Assembly: GCF_000312045.1 (NCBI RefSeq)
Contig: NZ_HE978634.1
Coordinates: forward strand, 615,940-679,939
DNA: 64,000 nucleotides
DNA from: Noviherbaspirillum massiliense JC206
GTDB lineage: Bacteria; Pseudomonadota; Gammaproteobacteria; Burkholderiales; Burkholderiaceae_D
Direction of reading: 5' to 3'
Shown: positions 19,678 through 29,300 of the stretch, one piece after another
Layout of the letters: every line of letters begins with the position of its first letter
How positions within the stretch are numbered: position 1 is the first letter of the stretch
Notes under the pieces: generated by a model
Seen by the model: only the letters and a program-made list of their open reading frames with translations
The model's database searches: none
What the model was told of the DNA's origin: nothing
Translations under genes and position numbers: made by a program

Positions 19678-19712
19678 AGCCCGCAACCGAAAGGATCGCG
19701 GGCTTTTTTTTT
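19678..19712 (+). terminator. Rho-independent terminator in the gap upstream of the two-component genes
   Basis: An AGCCCGC...GCGGGCT stem is followed by a run of eight or more T. It is 217 bases beyond the stop of the 139-aa gene, so it ends either that transcript or a short RNA starting in the AT-rich island at 19570-19640. The rest of the 19462-19854 gap shows no gene. Confidence 0.85.
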
Positions 19713-19854
19713 GCCCCGGCGCGGGCGACTGCGCTACCGGCGCACGCAAATTTCCCTGGTCCCATTCCCCCTGCGCGCCGCACAAATCGTCTTATCATTA
19801 CAGCTTCTTGGAAACGCCCGGTCCTGCCATGCGGCCGGCCGGAAGGAAAGGATT

Positions 19855-20523
19855 ATGCGCATCCTGCTTGTGGAAGACGACAGCATGATTGGTGACAGCG
19901 TGCGGACCTCGCTGCGACAGGAGGGCTATGTCGTCGACTGGGTGCGCGATGGCAGGGCCGCGGAATCGGCCCTGGCGACAGAACACTTCGACCTGGTCCT
20001 GCTCGATCTCGGCCTGCCCGGCAAGAGCGGGATCGACATCCTGCAGGGCTTGCGCCGCCGGAAAATGAATACGCCGGTGATCGTGATCACCGCCCGGGAC
20101 GGCGTCGAAGACCGGATCCGCGGTCTGGACGCGGGTGCGGACGATTATGTCATCAAGCCCTTCGACCTGGATGAACTCGCGGCCCGCATCCGTTCGGCCC
20201 TGCGCCGCAGTTCGGGCCACGCCGAACCGGAAATCGAAATCCATGGCGTGCGGGTCAACCCGACCACGCGGGAAGTGCTGCGGGAGGGCAGGCCGGTCGC
20301 GCTGTCGGCCAAGGAATACGCGATCGTCGAAGCCCTCATGCTGCGGCCCGGCGCCATCCTGTCGCGCCAGCAGCTCGAAGAACGCATGTACGGCTGGGGC
20401 GAGGAAATCGAAAGCAATGCAGTGGAAGTCTATATCCACGGCGTGCGCCGCAAGCTCGGCGCCGATTTCATCCAGAACGTGCGCGGCGTCGGCTATTTCA
20501 TCCCCAAGCCGGAACAGGACTGA
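19855..20523 (+). CDS. OmpR/PhoB-family response regulator (QseB/PmrA-like)
   Basis: 222 residues. The receiver domain has acidic pocket residues in MRILLVEDDS, the phosphoacceptor Asp in LVLLDLGLPGKSG, the conserved Thr in VIVITARD and the Lys in DYVIKPF. The C-terminal winged helix (VALSAKEYAIVEALMLRPG ... VEVYIHGVRRKLG ... RGVGYF) binds DNA. Spacing and sequence fit the QseB/PmrA/TctD branch. The start at 19855 follows GGAAGGAAAGG. Its stop overlaps the kinase start by one base, so the two are translationally coupled. A CTTAAG-type box ahead of the downstream protease gene is a likely target. Confidence 0.94.
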   Translation: MRILLVEDDSMIGDSVRTSLRQEGYVVDWVRDGRAAESALATEHFDLVLLDLGLPGKSGIDILQGLRRRKMNTPVIVITARDGVEDRIRGLDAGADDYVIKPFDLDELAARIRSALRRSSGHAEPEIEIHGVRVNPTTREVLREGRPVALSAKEYAIVEALMLRPGAILSRQQLEERMYGWGEEIESNAVEVYIHGVRRKLGADFIQNVRGVGYFIPKPEQD

Positions 20524-21851
20524 TGGAATCGATCCGCATCCGCCTGTCGGTCTACCTGGTCGCCGCGGCCATCTTCACCGCCCTCGCGCTCGGCCTCATC
20601 ACCTACCGGCAGACATTGAGGCAGAACGAGGAACTGTTCGATTACCAGTTGCGCCAGATGGCGCTGTCGCTGCGCGACCAGGGCTTCGTCGCCAATCCGC
20701 AGTCGCTGTACGGGCTGGAAGAGGAAGTGCCGGAAGTGGTGGTGCAGATCTGGACCCGCAACGGCGCCATCGTCTACCTGTCCCATCCCGGCAGCCCGCT
20801 GCCCGACCGCGCCACGCTCGGCTTTTCCGACATCGAGGCGGGCAACCGGCTGTGGCGCGTCTACGGCACCATTGCGCGCGACCGCATCATCCAGGTGGCA
20901 CAGCCGGTGCAGCTGCGGCGCGACCTGGCGGCGGCGGCCGCCTTCCGCAGCCTCGCGCCGCTGCTGGCCTTCGCGCCCATCATGGCACTGCTGATCTGGC
21001 TGCTGGTGGACAGTTCCCTGTCTGCCGTCGAGCGGGTGGCCCGGGATGTGGCCAAGCGCGATGCGCGCGTACTGGATGCGATTTCGGAAGAGGGCGTGCC
21101 GAGCGAAATCGCGCCCCTGGTCGGCTCGCTCAATTCGCTGCTGGTACGTCTGCGGCGTGCCTTCGCCAGCCAGCGCGCCTTCGTCGCCGATGCGGCCCAT
21201 GAGCTGCGCTCCCCGCTGACGGCACTCAAGCTGCAGCTGCAATTGCTCGGACGTGCGCCCGACGAGAACGCCAGGACGCAGGCGCTCGCGAAGCTGAATG
21301 AAGGCGTCGACCGCGCCACCCACCTGATCGAACAGCTGCTGACCGCGGCCCGCACCGACCCGAACGACACGAGTGCCGCGCTCCGGCAGACCGACCTGGC
21401 GGAACTGACACGGCAGGCAATCGCCGACGTATTTCCCTTTGCCCAGTCGCGCCATATCGGGATCGAGTTCGATGCGCCGGACCATGCCATGCTGCTGGCC
21501 GATCCCGGTTCCTTGCGCGTCCTGGTGCGCAACCTGCTGGACAATGCCATCCGCTACACGCCGGAGCGGGGGGCGGTGCATGCGGCGATCGCGGCGGACG
21601 ATGTGCAACTGGCACTGGTCATCGAAGACTCCGGTCCCGGCATTCCGGAAGAAGAGCGCGAGCGCGTATTCGACCGCTTCTACCGCCGCGAGCAGGGCTA
21701 CACCGGCGGCAGCGGACTGGGACTTGCGATCGTCAGAAACATCGCCGAGCAGCATGGCGCCGATGTGAAGCTCGATGCCTCGCCATTGGGCGGCCTCAAG
21801 GTCTCCATCCTGTTCGCCCGGGCGATGAATACCACGCCTCCCGCAGCTTAA
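20523..21851 (+). CDS. Sensor histidine kinase (QseC/PmrB/TctE-like)
   Basis: 442 residues. Two membrane helices (about residues 9-28 and 145-165) flank a periplasmic sensor domain of roughly 115 residues. There is a short HAMP-like linker, then the phosphorylated His in FVADAAHELRSPLTAL (H box), the N box LLDNAIRYTPERG, G1 in EDSGPGIPEEERERVFDRFYR and G2 in GGSGLGLAIV. It phosphorylates the response regulator encoded immediately upstream. The signal is unknown; the HtrA protease gene next door suggests envelope stress or cationic stress. Confidence 0.93.
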   Translation: MESIRIRLSVYLVAAAIFTALALGLITYRQTLRQNEELFDYQLRQMALSLRDQGFVANPQSLYGLEEEVPEVVVQIWTRNGAIVYLSHPGSPLPDRATLGFSDIEAGNRLWRVYGTIARDRIIQVAQPVQLRRDLAAAAAFRSLAPLLAFAPIMALLIWLLVDSSLSAVERVARDVAKRDARVLDAISEEGVPSEIAPLVGSLNSLLVRLRRAFASQRAFVADAAHELRSPLTALKLQLQLLGRAPDENARTQALAKLNEGVDRATHLIEQLLTAARTDPNDTSAALRQTDLAELTRQAIADVFPFAQSRHIGIEFDAPDHAMLLADPGSLRVLVRNLLDNAIRYTPERGAVHAAIAADDVQLALVIEDSGPGIPEEERERVFDRFYRREQGYTGGSGLGLAIVRNIAEQHGADVKLDASPLGGLKVSILFARAMNTTPPAA

Positions 21852-21863
21852 GCCTGCTTTAAG
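21847..21863 (+). promoter_or_regulatory. PmrA/QseB-like box in front of the HtrA gene
   Basis: CTTAAG-N5-TTTAAG matches the (C/T)TTAA-N5-(C/T)TTAA direct repeat bound by PmrA/QseB-type regulators. It overlaps the kinase stop codon and lies 10 bases before a possible -10 (TATGCT, 21874-21879), so it would cover the -35, as in activated class II promoters. Confidence 0.6.
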
Positions 21864-21926
21864 TTTCCTTCCCTATGCTGTCTGCATGGAGAAATCTCAC
21901 CCTCATGCATCGAGAAGGAAATGAAG

Positions 21927-23417
21927 ATGAAACTCAAGTCTCTGACACTGGCGCTGATTGCCGCAGGTGCGGTGACGGCGGGGACCGCCAGCGCGGTCAA
22001 CTGGAATCCATCGCAATGGTTCCAGGACAAATCCCATTCAGCTCCGGCGGATGCCCCGCCGACTGCACAGTCATCTGGCAATTCGGCCGCATCCGGCCCG
22101 ATTGCACCGGCCACGGCACCGAACTACCGCGCCATCGTCCAGCGTTTCGGGCCGGCGGTTGTCGGCATCGATACCGAAGGCATCGCCAAGGCCGGCATGC
22201 AGGGCGCGCCCGATCTGTCCGACGATCCCTTTTTCAAGTTCTTCCGCGGCCTGCCGGGATTTGACAATCCGGTTCCGCGCGGCGGTGTGCCGGTCCATGG
22301 CAAAGGTTCCGGCTTCATCATCCGCAAGGATGGCCTGATCCTGACCAATGCTCACGTGGTACGCGATGCGGAAGAAGTGATGGTCAAGCTCAGCGACCGC
22401 CGCGAATTCAAGGCGAAGGTGCTGGGCAGCGATCCGGCGACCGATGTCGCGGTCCTGAAGATCGACGCCGACAATCTCCCGGTCGTCACGACCGGCAATC
22501 CGGCCCAGCTCGGCGTCGGCGACTATGTGCTGGCAATCGGCTCGCCCTTCGGGTTCGAGCAGAGCGCGACCGCAGGCATCGTCAGCGCCAAGGGACGCGC
22601 GCTGCCCGGCGATGGCTATGTGCCTTTCATCCAGACCGATGTGGCGGTCAATCCCGGCAATTCCGGCGGGCCGCTGTTCGACGCAAGCGGTGCGGTGGTC
22701 GGCATCAATTCGCAGATCTACAGCCAGACCGGCGGCTACCAGGGCGTGTCATTCGCCATCCCCATCGATGTCGCGCTGCATGTGAAAGACCAGATCGTCA
22801 CGAACGGCAAGGTAATCCATCCGCGCCTTGGCGTGTCGATCCAGGAACTCAACCAGTCGCTGGCCGATTCATTCAAGCTCAAGCAGCCCAATGGCGCGCT
22901 GGTGGCGAGTGTCGCGCCGGGCAGCGCCGCCGCCAAGGCCGGACTGCAGCCGGGTGACGTGATCCTCAAGTACAACGGGCAGCCGATCAATACATCCGGC
23001 GACCTGCCGGCCCTGGTCGGCATGGGCAAACCGGGCGACAAGGCACAACTGGAAGTCTGGCGCGGCGGCAAGACGCTGGATGTGACGGCCACCCTGACCG
23101 CGGCCAAGGACAAGGCCGACTCTGATGAAGCCGGCAACAGCGCCACGCCGCGCGGCAAGCTCGGCGTGATGGTGCGGCCTCTGTCACCGGAAGAAAGATC
23201 CGAGGCGCATCTCGCCTCCGGCGTGGTGGTGGAACAAAGCGCCGGCGCGGCGGCACGTGCCGGCGTCGAACCGGGCGACGTGATCCTTGCGGTCAACGGT
23301 ACGCCGGTCCGGAGTCCGGACCAGTTGCAGGAATTGATCGGCAAGCAGGACAAGCACCTGGCTCTGCTGATCCAGCGCGGCGAGACCAAGATCTTCGTGC
23401 CGGTGTCTCTCGGTTAA
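21927..23417 (+). CDS. HtrA/Do-family periplasmic serine endoprotease (DegQ/MucD-like)
   Basis: Degrades and refolds damaged envelope proteins in the periplasm; about 496 residues. It starts with a signal peptide (SLTLALIAAGAVTAGTASA). The protease domain contains the catalytic His in LTNAHVV, Asp in ATDVAVLKI and Ser in NPGNSGGPLF. Two PDZ domains follow: GALVASVAPGSAAAKAGL near residue 325 and GVVVEQSAGAAARAGVEPGD near 435. A low-complexity insert (KDKADSDEAGNSATPRG) separates the PDZ domains. An ATG six bases upstream (21921) abuts the AAGGAA site; 21927 has better spacing. It is preceded by the PmrA-like box and is likely part of the regulon of the adjacent two-component system. Confidence 0.93.
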   Translation: MKLKSLTLALIAAGAVTAGTASAVNWNPSQWFQDKSHSAPADAPPTAQSSGNSAASGPIAPATAPNYRAIVQRFGPAVVGIDTEGIAKAGMQGAPDLSDDPFFKFFRGLPGFDNPVPRGGVPVHGKGSGFIIRKDGLILTNAHVVRDAEEVMVKLSDRREFKAKVLGSDPATDVAVLKIDADNLPVVTTGNPAQLGVGDYVLAIGSPFGFEQSATAGIVSAKGRALPGDGYVPFIQTDVAVNPGNSGGPLFDASGAVVGINSQIYSQTGGYQGVSFAIPIDVALHVKDQIVTNGKVIHPRLGVSIQELNQSLADSFKLKQPNGALVASVAPGSAAAKAGLQPGDVILKYNGQPINTSGDLPALVGMGKPGDKAQLEVWRGGKTLDVTATLTAAKDKADSDEAGNSATPRGKLGVMVRPLSPEERSEAHLASGVVVEQSAGAAARAGVEPGDVILAVNGTPVRSPDQLQELIGKQDKHLALLIQRGETKIFVPVSLG

Positions 23418-23480
23418 GCGGGGTCTGCCTGGCGCACGCAACTGTCGTGCGCCAGTGCGGTGATGGAAAACCTCCTGGTT

Positions 23481-23516
23481 GCCCTCCTGAGTCTTTCGGC
23501 TCGGAGGGCTTTTTTT
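23481..23516 (+). terminator. Rho-independent terminator after the HtrA gene
   Basis: A GCCCTCC...GGAGGGC stem with the inner loop around CTTTCGG is followed by TTTTTTT, 64 bases after the stop codon. Confidence 0.85.
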
Positions 23517-23659
23517 CATGCCGGGAATTTTCCCGGCCCGCCGCTGCGCAGCAGGACAAGCCCGGGCACAGGCGCTGACCGCCGGACTTCATGGAATTTC
23601 TCCCGTCGACGCTGCAGGCCCTGCATGCCGGGAAGCAGCCGAAGCAAGCGCTGCGCGCC

Positions 23660-23705
23660 GAAAAGACGAAGCCCCCGCCCGGCAAGCCGGTACGGGGGCT
23701 TCGTC
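23660..23705 (-). terminator. Terminator of the glycine-zipper protein gene
   Basis: A 13-bp perfect inverted repeat (GACGAAGCCCCCG / CGGGGGCTTCGTC) has a structured loop. On the minus strand it is followed by TTTT, so it ends leftward transcription from the gene at 23781. Between it and the HtrA terminator I see no gene. Confidence 0.6.
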
Positions 23706-23780
23706 CATGCTGCAGCCCGGTACTACGCGGTGCACGCTTGGTGGCGTGCAGGCATGTCCTAAGGCTAGTTGCGCGTTGCG

Positions 23781-24329
23781 CTAGCTTCTCTCGAAATACA
23801 CATGCTGGCCATTGTATTTGCGCCACTGCTCTTCGAGATGCGTCGCATCTTCGGCCGAACGCGGCTTCACGCCCAGCAGGATGCCGCCTTCCTTCAGGCC
23901 GTTCTCGTAGCGCTTGACACGCTCTTCCGGGATGCCCCAGCCGACCAGCGCGCCGATCAGGCCACCCGCTGCGCCGCCCGCGCCGGCACCCGCTGCTGCT
24001 GCTGCCAGCGGACCGGCAAGCACCATGCCGAGTCCCGGCAGGGCAATCGTCGTGCCGGCAGCGGTCAATGCCGCGAGAATGGCGCCCAGTGTGCCTCCCA
24101 CCGCACCGCCTATGCCTGCGCCCTCGGCCGCCTTGCTGCCGAGTTCGGTGGTCGCCGCATCGTCGTCGTCCGGGAAATGCTTCTGGCGCGCTTCATGCGA
24201 CATGACCAGGTTGACGTCATTGCGGTCATAGCCGCGATCGGACAGTACCCGGTAGGCCTGCTCGGCGCTGGGACGGTCGTAAAACAGGCCGGTCAGCACG
24301 CCGGAATTGTCTTTCGATACGGTATCCAT
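23781..24329 (-). CDS. Glycine-zipper membrane protein, general stress type
   Basis: 182 residues. The N-terminal part (VLTGLFYDRPSAEQAYRVL, DRNDVNLVMSHE) looks like the YflT/heat-induced 'general stress protein 17M' fold. The centre (residues about 65-130) is almost entirely Gly/Ala with GxxxG repeats, giving a hydrophobic glycine zipper. The end, VKRYENGLKEGGILLGVKP, repeats the style of the N-terminal domain. The start at 24329 is preceded by GGAGGGCGGG; an ATG five codons upstream has none. It is probably stress-induced together with the CsbD gene next to it. Confidence 0.8.
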   Translation of the reverse strand: MDTVSKDNSGVLTGLFYDRPSAEQAYRVLSDRGYDRNDVNLVMSHEARQKHFPDDDDAATTELGSKAAEGAGIGGAVGGTLGAILAALTAAGTTIALPGLGMVLAGPLAAAAAGAGAGGAAGGLIGALVGWGIPEERVKRYENGLKEGGILLGVKPRSAEDATHLEEQWRKYNGQHVYFERS

Positions 24330-24388
24330 GGTCCCGCCCTCCATCTAAAGTCCCCTGCAGCGCTCTCAAACAATGGGAAGGTGTCCGC

Positions 24389-24574
24389 TCACTTGCGGCG
24401 GCTCGGATCCTTGATGGCTTCCTTCACGTTGCCAGCCTGTTTCTGCACCGTGCCTGCCGCCTGCTTGGTGATGCCTTTTGCTTCCTGTGTCTTGCTGCCG
24501 GTCATTCTTCCTGCGGTTTGCTGCACCTTGCCGGCTGCATTTTTCACTGAGCCTTTCGCCTGGTCCTTGTTCAT
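24389..24574 (-). CDS. CsbD-family stress response protein
   Basis: 61 residues starting MNKDQAKGSVKNAAGKVQQ, the CsbD hallmark, with repeated KxAAGxVQxxAGxx units forming an amphipathic, largely unfolded chain. In other bacteria CsbD proteins are abundant under general stress; the molecular role is not established. The start at 24574 follows AAGGAG. It lies upstream of the glycine-zipper protein gene on the same strand, 59 bases away. Confidence 0.88.
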   Translation of the reverse strand: MNKDQAKGSVKNAAGKVQQTAGRMTGSKTQEAKGITKQAAGTVQKQAGNVKEAIKDPSRRK

Positions 24575-24847
24575 GACGGTCTCCTTGAACACGTTAATAA
24601 ATAGGCACTTGCAATAATTGGAACGGAAAGCGCGGGCTTAGTTCCTGTGCAGGAAGGTTCATGTTCATTCCGCCTGCATTGCATGCCGGCGCCGACACTG
24701 AACTATTGCACCTGCCTTTGACCAAATTGATTTTCAGGCCCGGCGACCCGGCGCCATGACGCGACCGGAGCTGGCTTCCTTGCCCACCCGACATGCGCAG
24801 GAGAGGGCCGCCGGAACCGGTTCTTTCACGACGAAAGGATGGTCATC

Positions 24848-25492
24848 ATGAATGCGCAGGAATCCCAGCTGCTGCAGGACTTTCTGTCCCAGCTCGTTCA
24901 GGTCCGGGGCGTCAACAAGGATCCGCAGGCCGACGCCATGATTGCGCGCGCCATGGCGCAGCAGCCGGACGCTCCCTATCTGCTGGTCCAGCGCGGGATA
25001 TTGCTGGAACAGGCGCTCGATGCGGCAAAGGCACAGATTGCGCAGCTACAAAGCCAGCAGGAGACCGGGCGCGCTTCCGGCACCAGCTTCCTCGATCCTT
25101 CCAGCGCTGCCTGGGGACGCAGCGCCAACAGCAATGTGCAAAACGCGCCGGCGGCTGATGAACCTGTGATGGAGCGAAGCTACCGGCAGCCACCGCCCAT
25201 GCCCGCGGCCCGTCCCGGCCTGTTCAATGCCGGCGGAGGCAGTTTCCTCGGAACGATGGCGGCAACCGCAGCAGGCGTGGCAGGAGGCGCATTCCTGTTC
25301 CATGGAATAGAAAGCCTGCTCGGCCACCACGGCACCGACGCCGCCCGGAATGAATCCCTCGCCAGCCTGCCGGCCCAGGATGTCGGCTCCAACGACTACG
25401 CCTTCGACAGCAGCAGGACCGAGGGTAATTTCGATGACCTGAACGACATCGGGCTCGACGACGGCGCGAGTGATGATCCCAACGAAATCTGA
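24848..25492 (+). CDS. DUF2076 domain protein
   Basis: 214 residues starting MNAQESQLLQDFLSQL, followed by KDPQADAMIARAMAQQPDAPYLLVQRGILLEQAL, the DUF2076 core. A helix with AQIAQLQSQ, a disordered middle, a short Gly/Ala hydrophobic segment (FLGTMAATAAGVAGGAFLF) and a strongly acidic tail rich in Asp follow. Family members are described as periplasmic or membrane-associated proteins of unknown role, often near stress genes as here. AAGGA ribosome site. The next small gene starts 21 bases downstream. Confidence 0.85.
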   Translation: MNAQESQLLQDFLSQLVQVRGVNKDPQADAMIARAMAQQPDAPYLLVQRGILLEQALDAAKAQIAQLQSQQETGRASGTSFLDPSSAAWGRSANSNVQNAPAADEPVMERSYRQPPPMPAARPGLFNAGGGSFLGTMAATAAGVAGGAFLFHGIESLLGHHGTDAARNESLASLPAQDVGSNDYAFDSSRTEGNFDDLNDIGLDDGASDDPNEI

Positions 25493-25513
25493 CCCGAACC
25501 CAAAAAGAGGAAC

Positions 25514-25762
25514 ATGAATACCAGCAAAAAATCCCTTGCGCCAGCCGGGGGCGATTCGCAATCGGCGGCACGACAGGCTGAAGAGAAGGCGGTAGCACAT
25601 CGCCCGAGCGGCGGCCTTGAAGACCAGAATCTCACCCGCCCGGCGCCGATCGACCGGCCGCCGCAGGACGTCGCCCGGGATGACGAGCCCGAGGGGCTGG
25701 CCGACCGGAACATCACCCGGCCCGCACCGCCGGATCCTCAGGACGGCAAGGGCCGGGGATAG
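25514..25762 (+). CDS. Small disordered protein with two NxTRPAP repeats
   Basis: 82 residues, hydrophilic, with no predicted fold. It contains two copies of a short motif, LEDQNLTRPAPIDRP and LADRNITRPAPPDPQ, about 33 residues apart. GAGG ribosome site. It is likely co-transcribed with the DUF2076 gene. It ends three bases from the stop of the convergent glycosylase gene. I do not recognise a family. Confidence 0.6.
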   Translation: MNTSKKSLAPAGGDSQSAARQAEEKAVAHRPSGGLEDQNLTRPAPIDRPPQDVARDDEPEGLADRNITRPAPPDPQDGKGRG

Positions 25763-25765
25763 CGG

Positions 25766-26326
25766 CTATTTGCGGGAAATCCAGGGACTGCCTTCGATGT
25801 AGAAGCGCAATTCCACCTCCGCCCAGTGCGCCGCGTAATCCACGCCGATGCGCGGACGGCTGACGATGCCGAAGGCTTCCGACTGGGGCGGCGCGGCAAT
25901 GTAGAGATCCCTGCTCAGCAGGTCATGCCCGTTCATGCGCTTGTCGATGCCCATGGCGCGGCACAGCAGGCCCGGTCCCCTGGTATTGCCTTCGACGTTC
26001 GCCACCGGCTCCAGCGCGCGCAGCAGCACTGCGGCGCCGCTGCCTTCCGCTTCGGTCACCACGTTCATGCAGTGGTGCATGCCGTATATCAGGTAGACAT
26101 AGGCATAGCCGGCCGGCCCGTACATGACCCTGGTGCGCGGCGTGAGGCCTTTGGAGGAATGCGAGGCGAGGTCGTGCGCGCCGACATAGGCTTCCACTTC
26201 GACGATCTTTCCCCTGCGTTCGATGCCATCGACGACATGCACCAAATGCTTGCCGAGCAGATCGCGCGCGACTTCGACCGTGCCACGCTCGTAAAACGAA
26301 CGCGGCAGCTGTTCATGTTTTTTCAT
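25766..26326 (-). CDS. DNA-3-methyladenine glycosylase (AAG/MPG family)
   Basis: Removes alkylated and deaminated purines to start base-excision repair. 186 residues, the typical bacterial length. The catalytic Glu is in GKIVEVEAYVG; MYGPAGYAYVYLIYGMHHCMNVV forms the intercalating and nucleotide-flipping pocket, and GPGLLCRAMGI follows. The start MKKHEQLPRSFYERGTVEVARDLLG is standard. It overlaps nothing and stands alone on its strand. Confidence 0.93.
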   Translation of the reverse strand: MKKHEQLPRSFYERGTVEVARDLLGKHLVHVVDGIERRGKIVEVEAYVGAHDLASHSSKGLTPRTRVMYGPAGYAYVYLIYGMHHCMNVVTEAEGSGAAVLLRALEPVANVEGNTRGPGLLCRAMGIDKRMNGHDLLSRDLYIAAPPQSEAFGIVSRPRIGVDYAAHWAEVELRFYIEGSPWISRK

Positions 26327-26375
26327 GGAGTGCGGACGGATTGTTGTTGATGTTTGTTCTGCGCGCCATCTTGCC

Positions 26376-29300
26376 TCAATGCTGCACCAGTTGCGGCGTC
26401 ATCACCCGGGTCTCGTTCGCTAGAAAAGCCTGGAAGGTGTCGGCCGACACGGCGGAGCTGTAGTAATTGCCCTGGATTTCATTGCACCCGAAGGAGCGCA
26501 GGCGCTCCATCTGGGCCCTGGATTCCACGCCTTCGGCGATCACGCGCAGGTTGAGGCTGTGTGCCAGGTTGATGATGGCATAGGTGATGGATTCGCTGTC
26601 CACGTCGTGCAGCATGTCGGAGATGAAGGAGCGGTCGATCTTGATCTTGTCGATCGGAATCTGCTTAAGGTAGCTGAGGCTGGAGTAGCCAGTGCCGAAG
26701 TCGTCGATGCTGATGCCCACTCCGGCATCGCGCAGCCGCATCGCCAGTTCGGCCACCAGCGGTGCGCGGCGCATGATCGAGCTCTCGGTGATTTCGAGTT
26801 CGAGGTAGGCCGGCTCGAGACGGGTTTCCTTCAGGACGCTAGTCACCAGGGTGGCAAACTCCTTTTGCTGGAATTGCAGGGGTGAGACATTCACCGCGAC
26901 CGGGACCGGGCGCAAGCCCTGCAGCTGCCAGGTCCGGCATTGCCTGCATGCCTCGCGCAGTACCCATTCGCCTATCTTCGAAATCAGTCCGCGCTCTTCC
27001 GCGACCGGGATGAATTCCACCGGCGACAGGAAGTCGCGGTCGCCGTGGCGCCAGCGCAGCAGCGCTTCCGCGCCGATCAGATGCCCATCCTGCGCATCGA
27101 TCTGCGGCTGGTACCAGAGCGACAGCTCGCCATGTTCGATCGCATGTCGCAATTGCCGTTCGATCATCAGCCCGCGCACGATCTGGTGATTGAGTTCCTG
27201 CGTGAAGAACTGGTAGTTGTTGCGGCCCTGGCTCTTGGCCTGGTACAGCGCCGAGTCGGCATAGCGTATGAGGTCGTGCGGCTCGAGCCCGTCGTCCGGA
27301 TGCACGCTGATGCCGATGCTGATCGAGGTATGGACCTGGTGCTCCTGCAGCGCGAAAGGCTTCGCGATGGCGGCAAGGATTTTTTCCGCCACGGCAACCG
27401 CCTGTTCGCTGCGGTCGATATCCGGCAGGACGATCAGGAATTCATCGCCGCCGATGCGCGCCACCGTATCTTCCCCGCGCACGCATTGCAGCAGCCGCTC
27501 GGCGATCGAGCGCAGCAGCTGGTCGCCGACGTGATGGCCGAGCGAGTCGTTCACATTCTTGAAATTGTCGAGGTCCATATACAGGACCGCGACCTTCTTG
27601 TGGCTGCGCATCGCCATCTGTATGGCTTGCTTCAGACGGTCGGTCAGCAGGGCCCGGTTCGGCAGCGACGTCACGTTGTCGTAATAGGCCAGTTCCTGAA
27701 CCTGCTGTTCCGCTTGCTTGCGCTGCGTGATGTCGGTAGTGACACCGTCGATGCGCAAGGGAAAGCCATGTCCATCCACCACCAGGTTGCTTCTGCAGTG
27801 CGTCCAGATCTCCTTGCCGTCCTTGCGGAACATGCGGAATTCATGTTCCTCGGAAGGATGTTCGCGACTGAGCCCGCGCAGCGACCTCTCGATTTCCGGC
27901 CAGTCTTCCGGGTGTATGGCGCCAAACAGCAGCTGCGGCTTGCTCATGCATTCGGCGACGGAATACCCGAGCATCCTCTCGACTGAACGGTTGATGTAAT
28001 TGACGCGGGACAAATCGGTCGAAAACGACCACACCACGTCCAGGATGGATTCCAGGATGGCATTGAGCCTTTCCTGGCTTTTCCTGAGCGCTGCTTCCGC
28101 CTGCTTGCGTTCGCTGATGTCGCGGCAGATCAGGTGGATGAAGCGCCTGCCATCGAGCTCGAAGTTGCGCGCGCTGACTTCCACTGGAACCACCGCCCCG
28201 TCCGCGTGCTGCTGGGAGACTTCAAACACGGCTGCGCCCTGGCGATCCAGCGAGGACAAAGTTTCCTGCAGGCGGCTTCTGCAGAAGGGCAGGAACAGGG
28301 TTTCGAGCGGCTGCCCGACCACCTCATCCCGTTCATGCTGTACGGCCTGCAGAGCCTTGTCGTTGATATTGATGATGTGGCCCCGGGCATCGGCCAGGAT
28401 GATCATGTCGTTCGCATACCGGGATAGGTAGCTGTACTGGCGCTGCAAGAGCTTCTTGTCGGACTCCGCCTGCACGGCCTGCAAGCGGTAGTCGCTCTCT
28501 GCCTTTTTCCACCACAGGAACAGCGTGATTCCAGCCAGCGCGAGAAGGCCCGCGATGGCGGTGGCCACCATCCACGCCAGGCGGTCCAGGTTGGCCCGGA
28601 TGGAAGCCTGGTCGATCATTGCCACCAGATACCACGGCACGTTGCCGATCCTGCGCACGACAGAAAGCGCTTTCCTGTCCGTGCCGGTTTTGAGTACAAG
28701 CGGGGAGGTCGGCGTCTGCAGTGCCGCCAGAAAATCTTCCACGCTGATAGGGAGCACATCCATGAAGCGGAAATTCGCCGAGCGGGTGCTGTCTGAAATG
28801 GCAGCCACTTGCCGGTCGCGGATTTCCACCAGCAATGCTGCAGAGGCATCGAGCAAGGACAGCGACTGGATGTTGGGGTCGAGGTGCAGGTCGGCGTTCG
28901 CCCTCAGGATAAGGGCGAATGGCGCCTCTCCTTCCCGCTCCGGCGTGGTGTACAGCGGCGCCACGATATCGACCACGCGTTCTTCTTCTGTCGCTCCTGG
29001 CAGGGAATAAATATCGGATACCTCTATCGACCCGGTATCCAGTGCCTGCCTCGCTGCCTGCCTGGCTACCGGATTGCCTGGCATGCCGGTAGCCTGTGTT
29101 GAAATCCAGGTACCCCCTCGGGCGCTGATGATGGCGGCGTCCCGGTAACCATAGGCCTTGCGGATGATCTGGAGTTGGTCCAGCAGTTCGCGCCTGACCG
29201 GATCGTTCCATGGTTCGCCCCGCTTCACCCAGGCATCCATGGTCTCGCCGAGAAACCGGCCGCTGCTGAATATCTCCGCATCGCTCAGCCTCTCGTTCAC

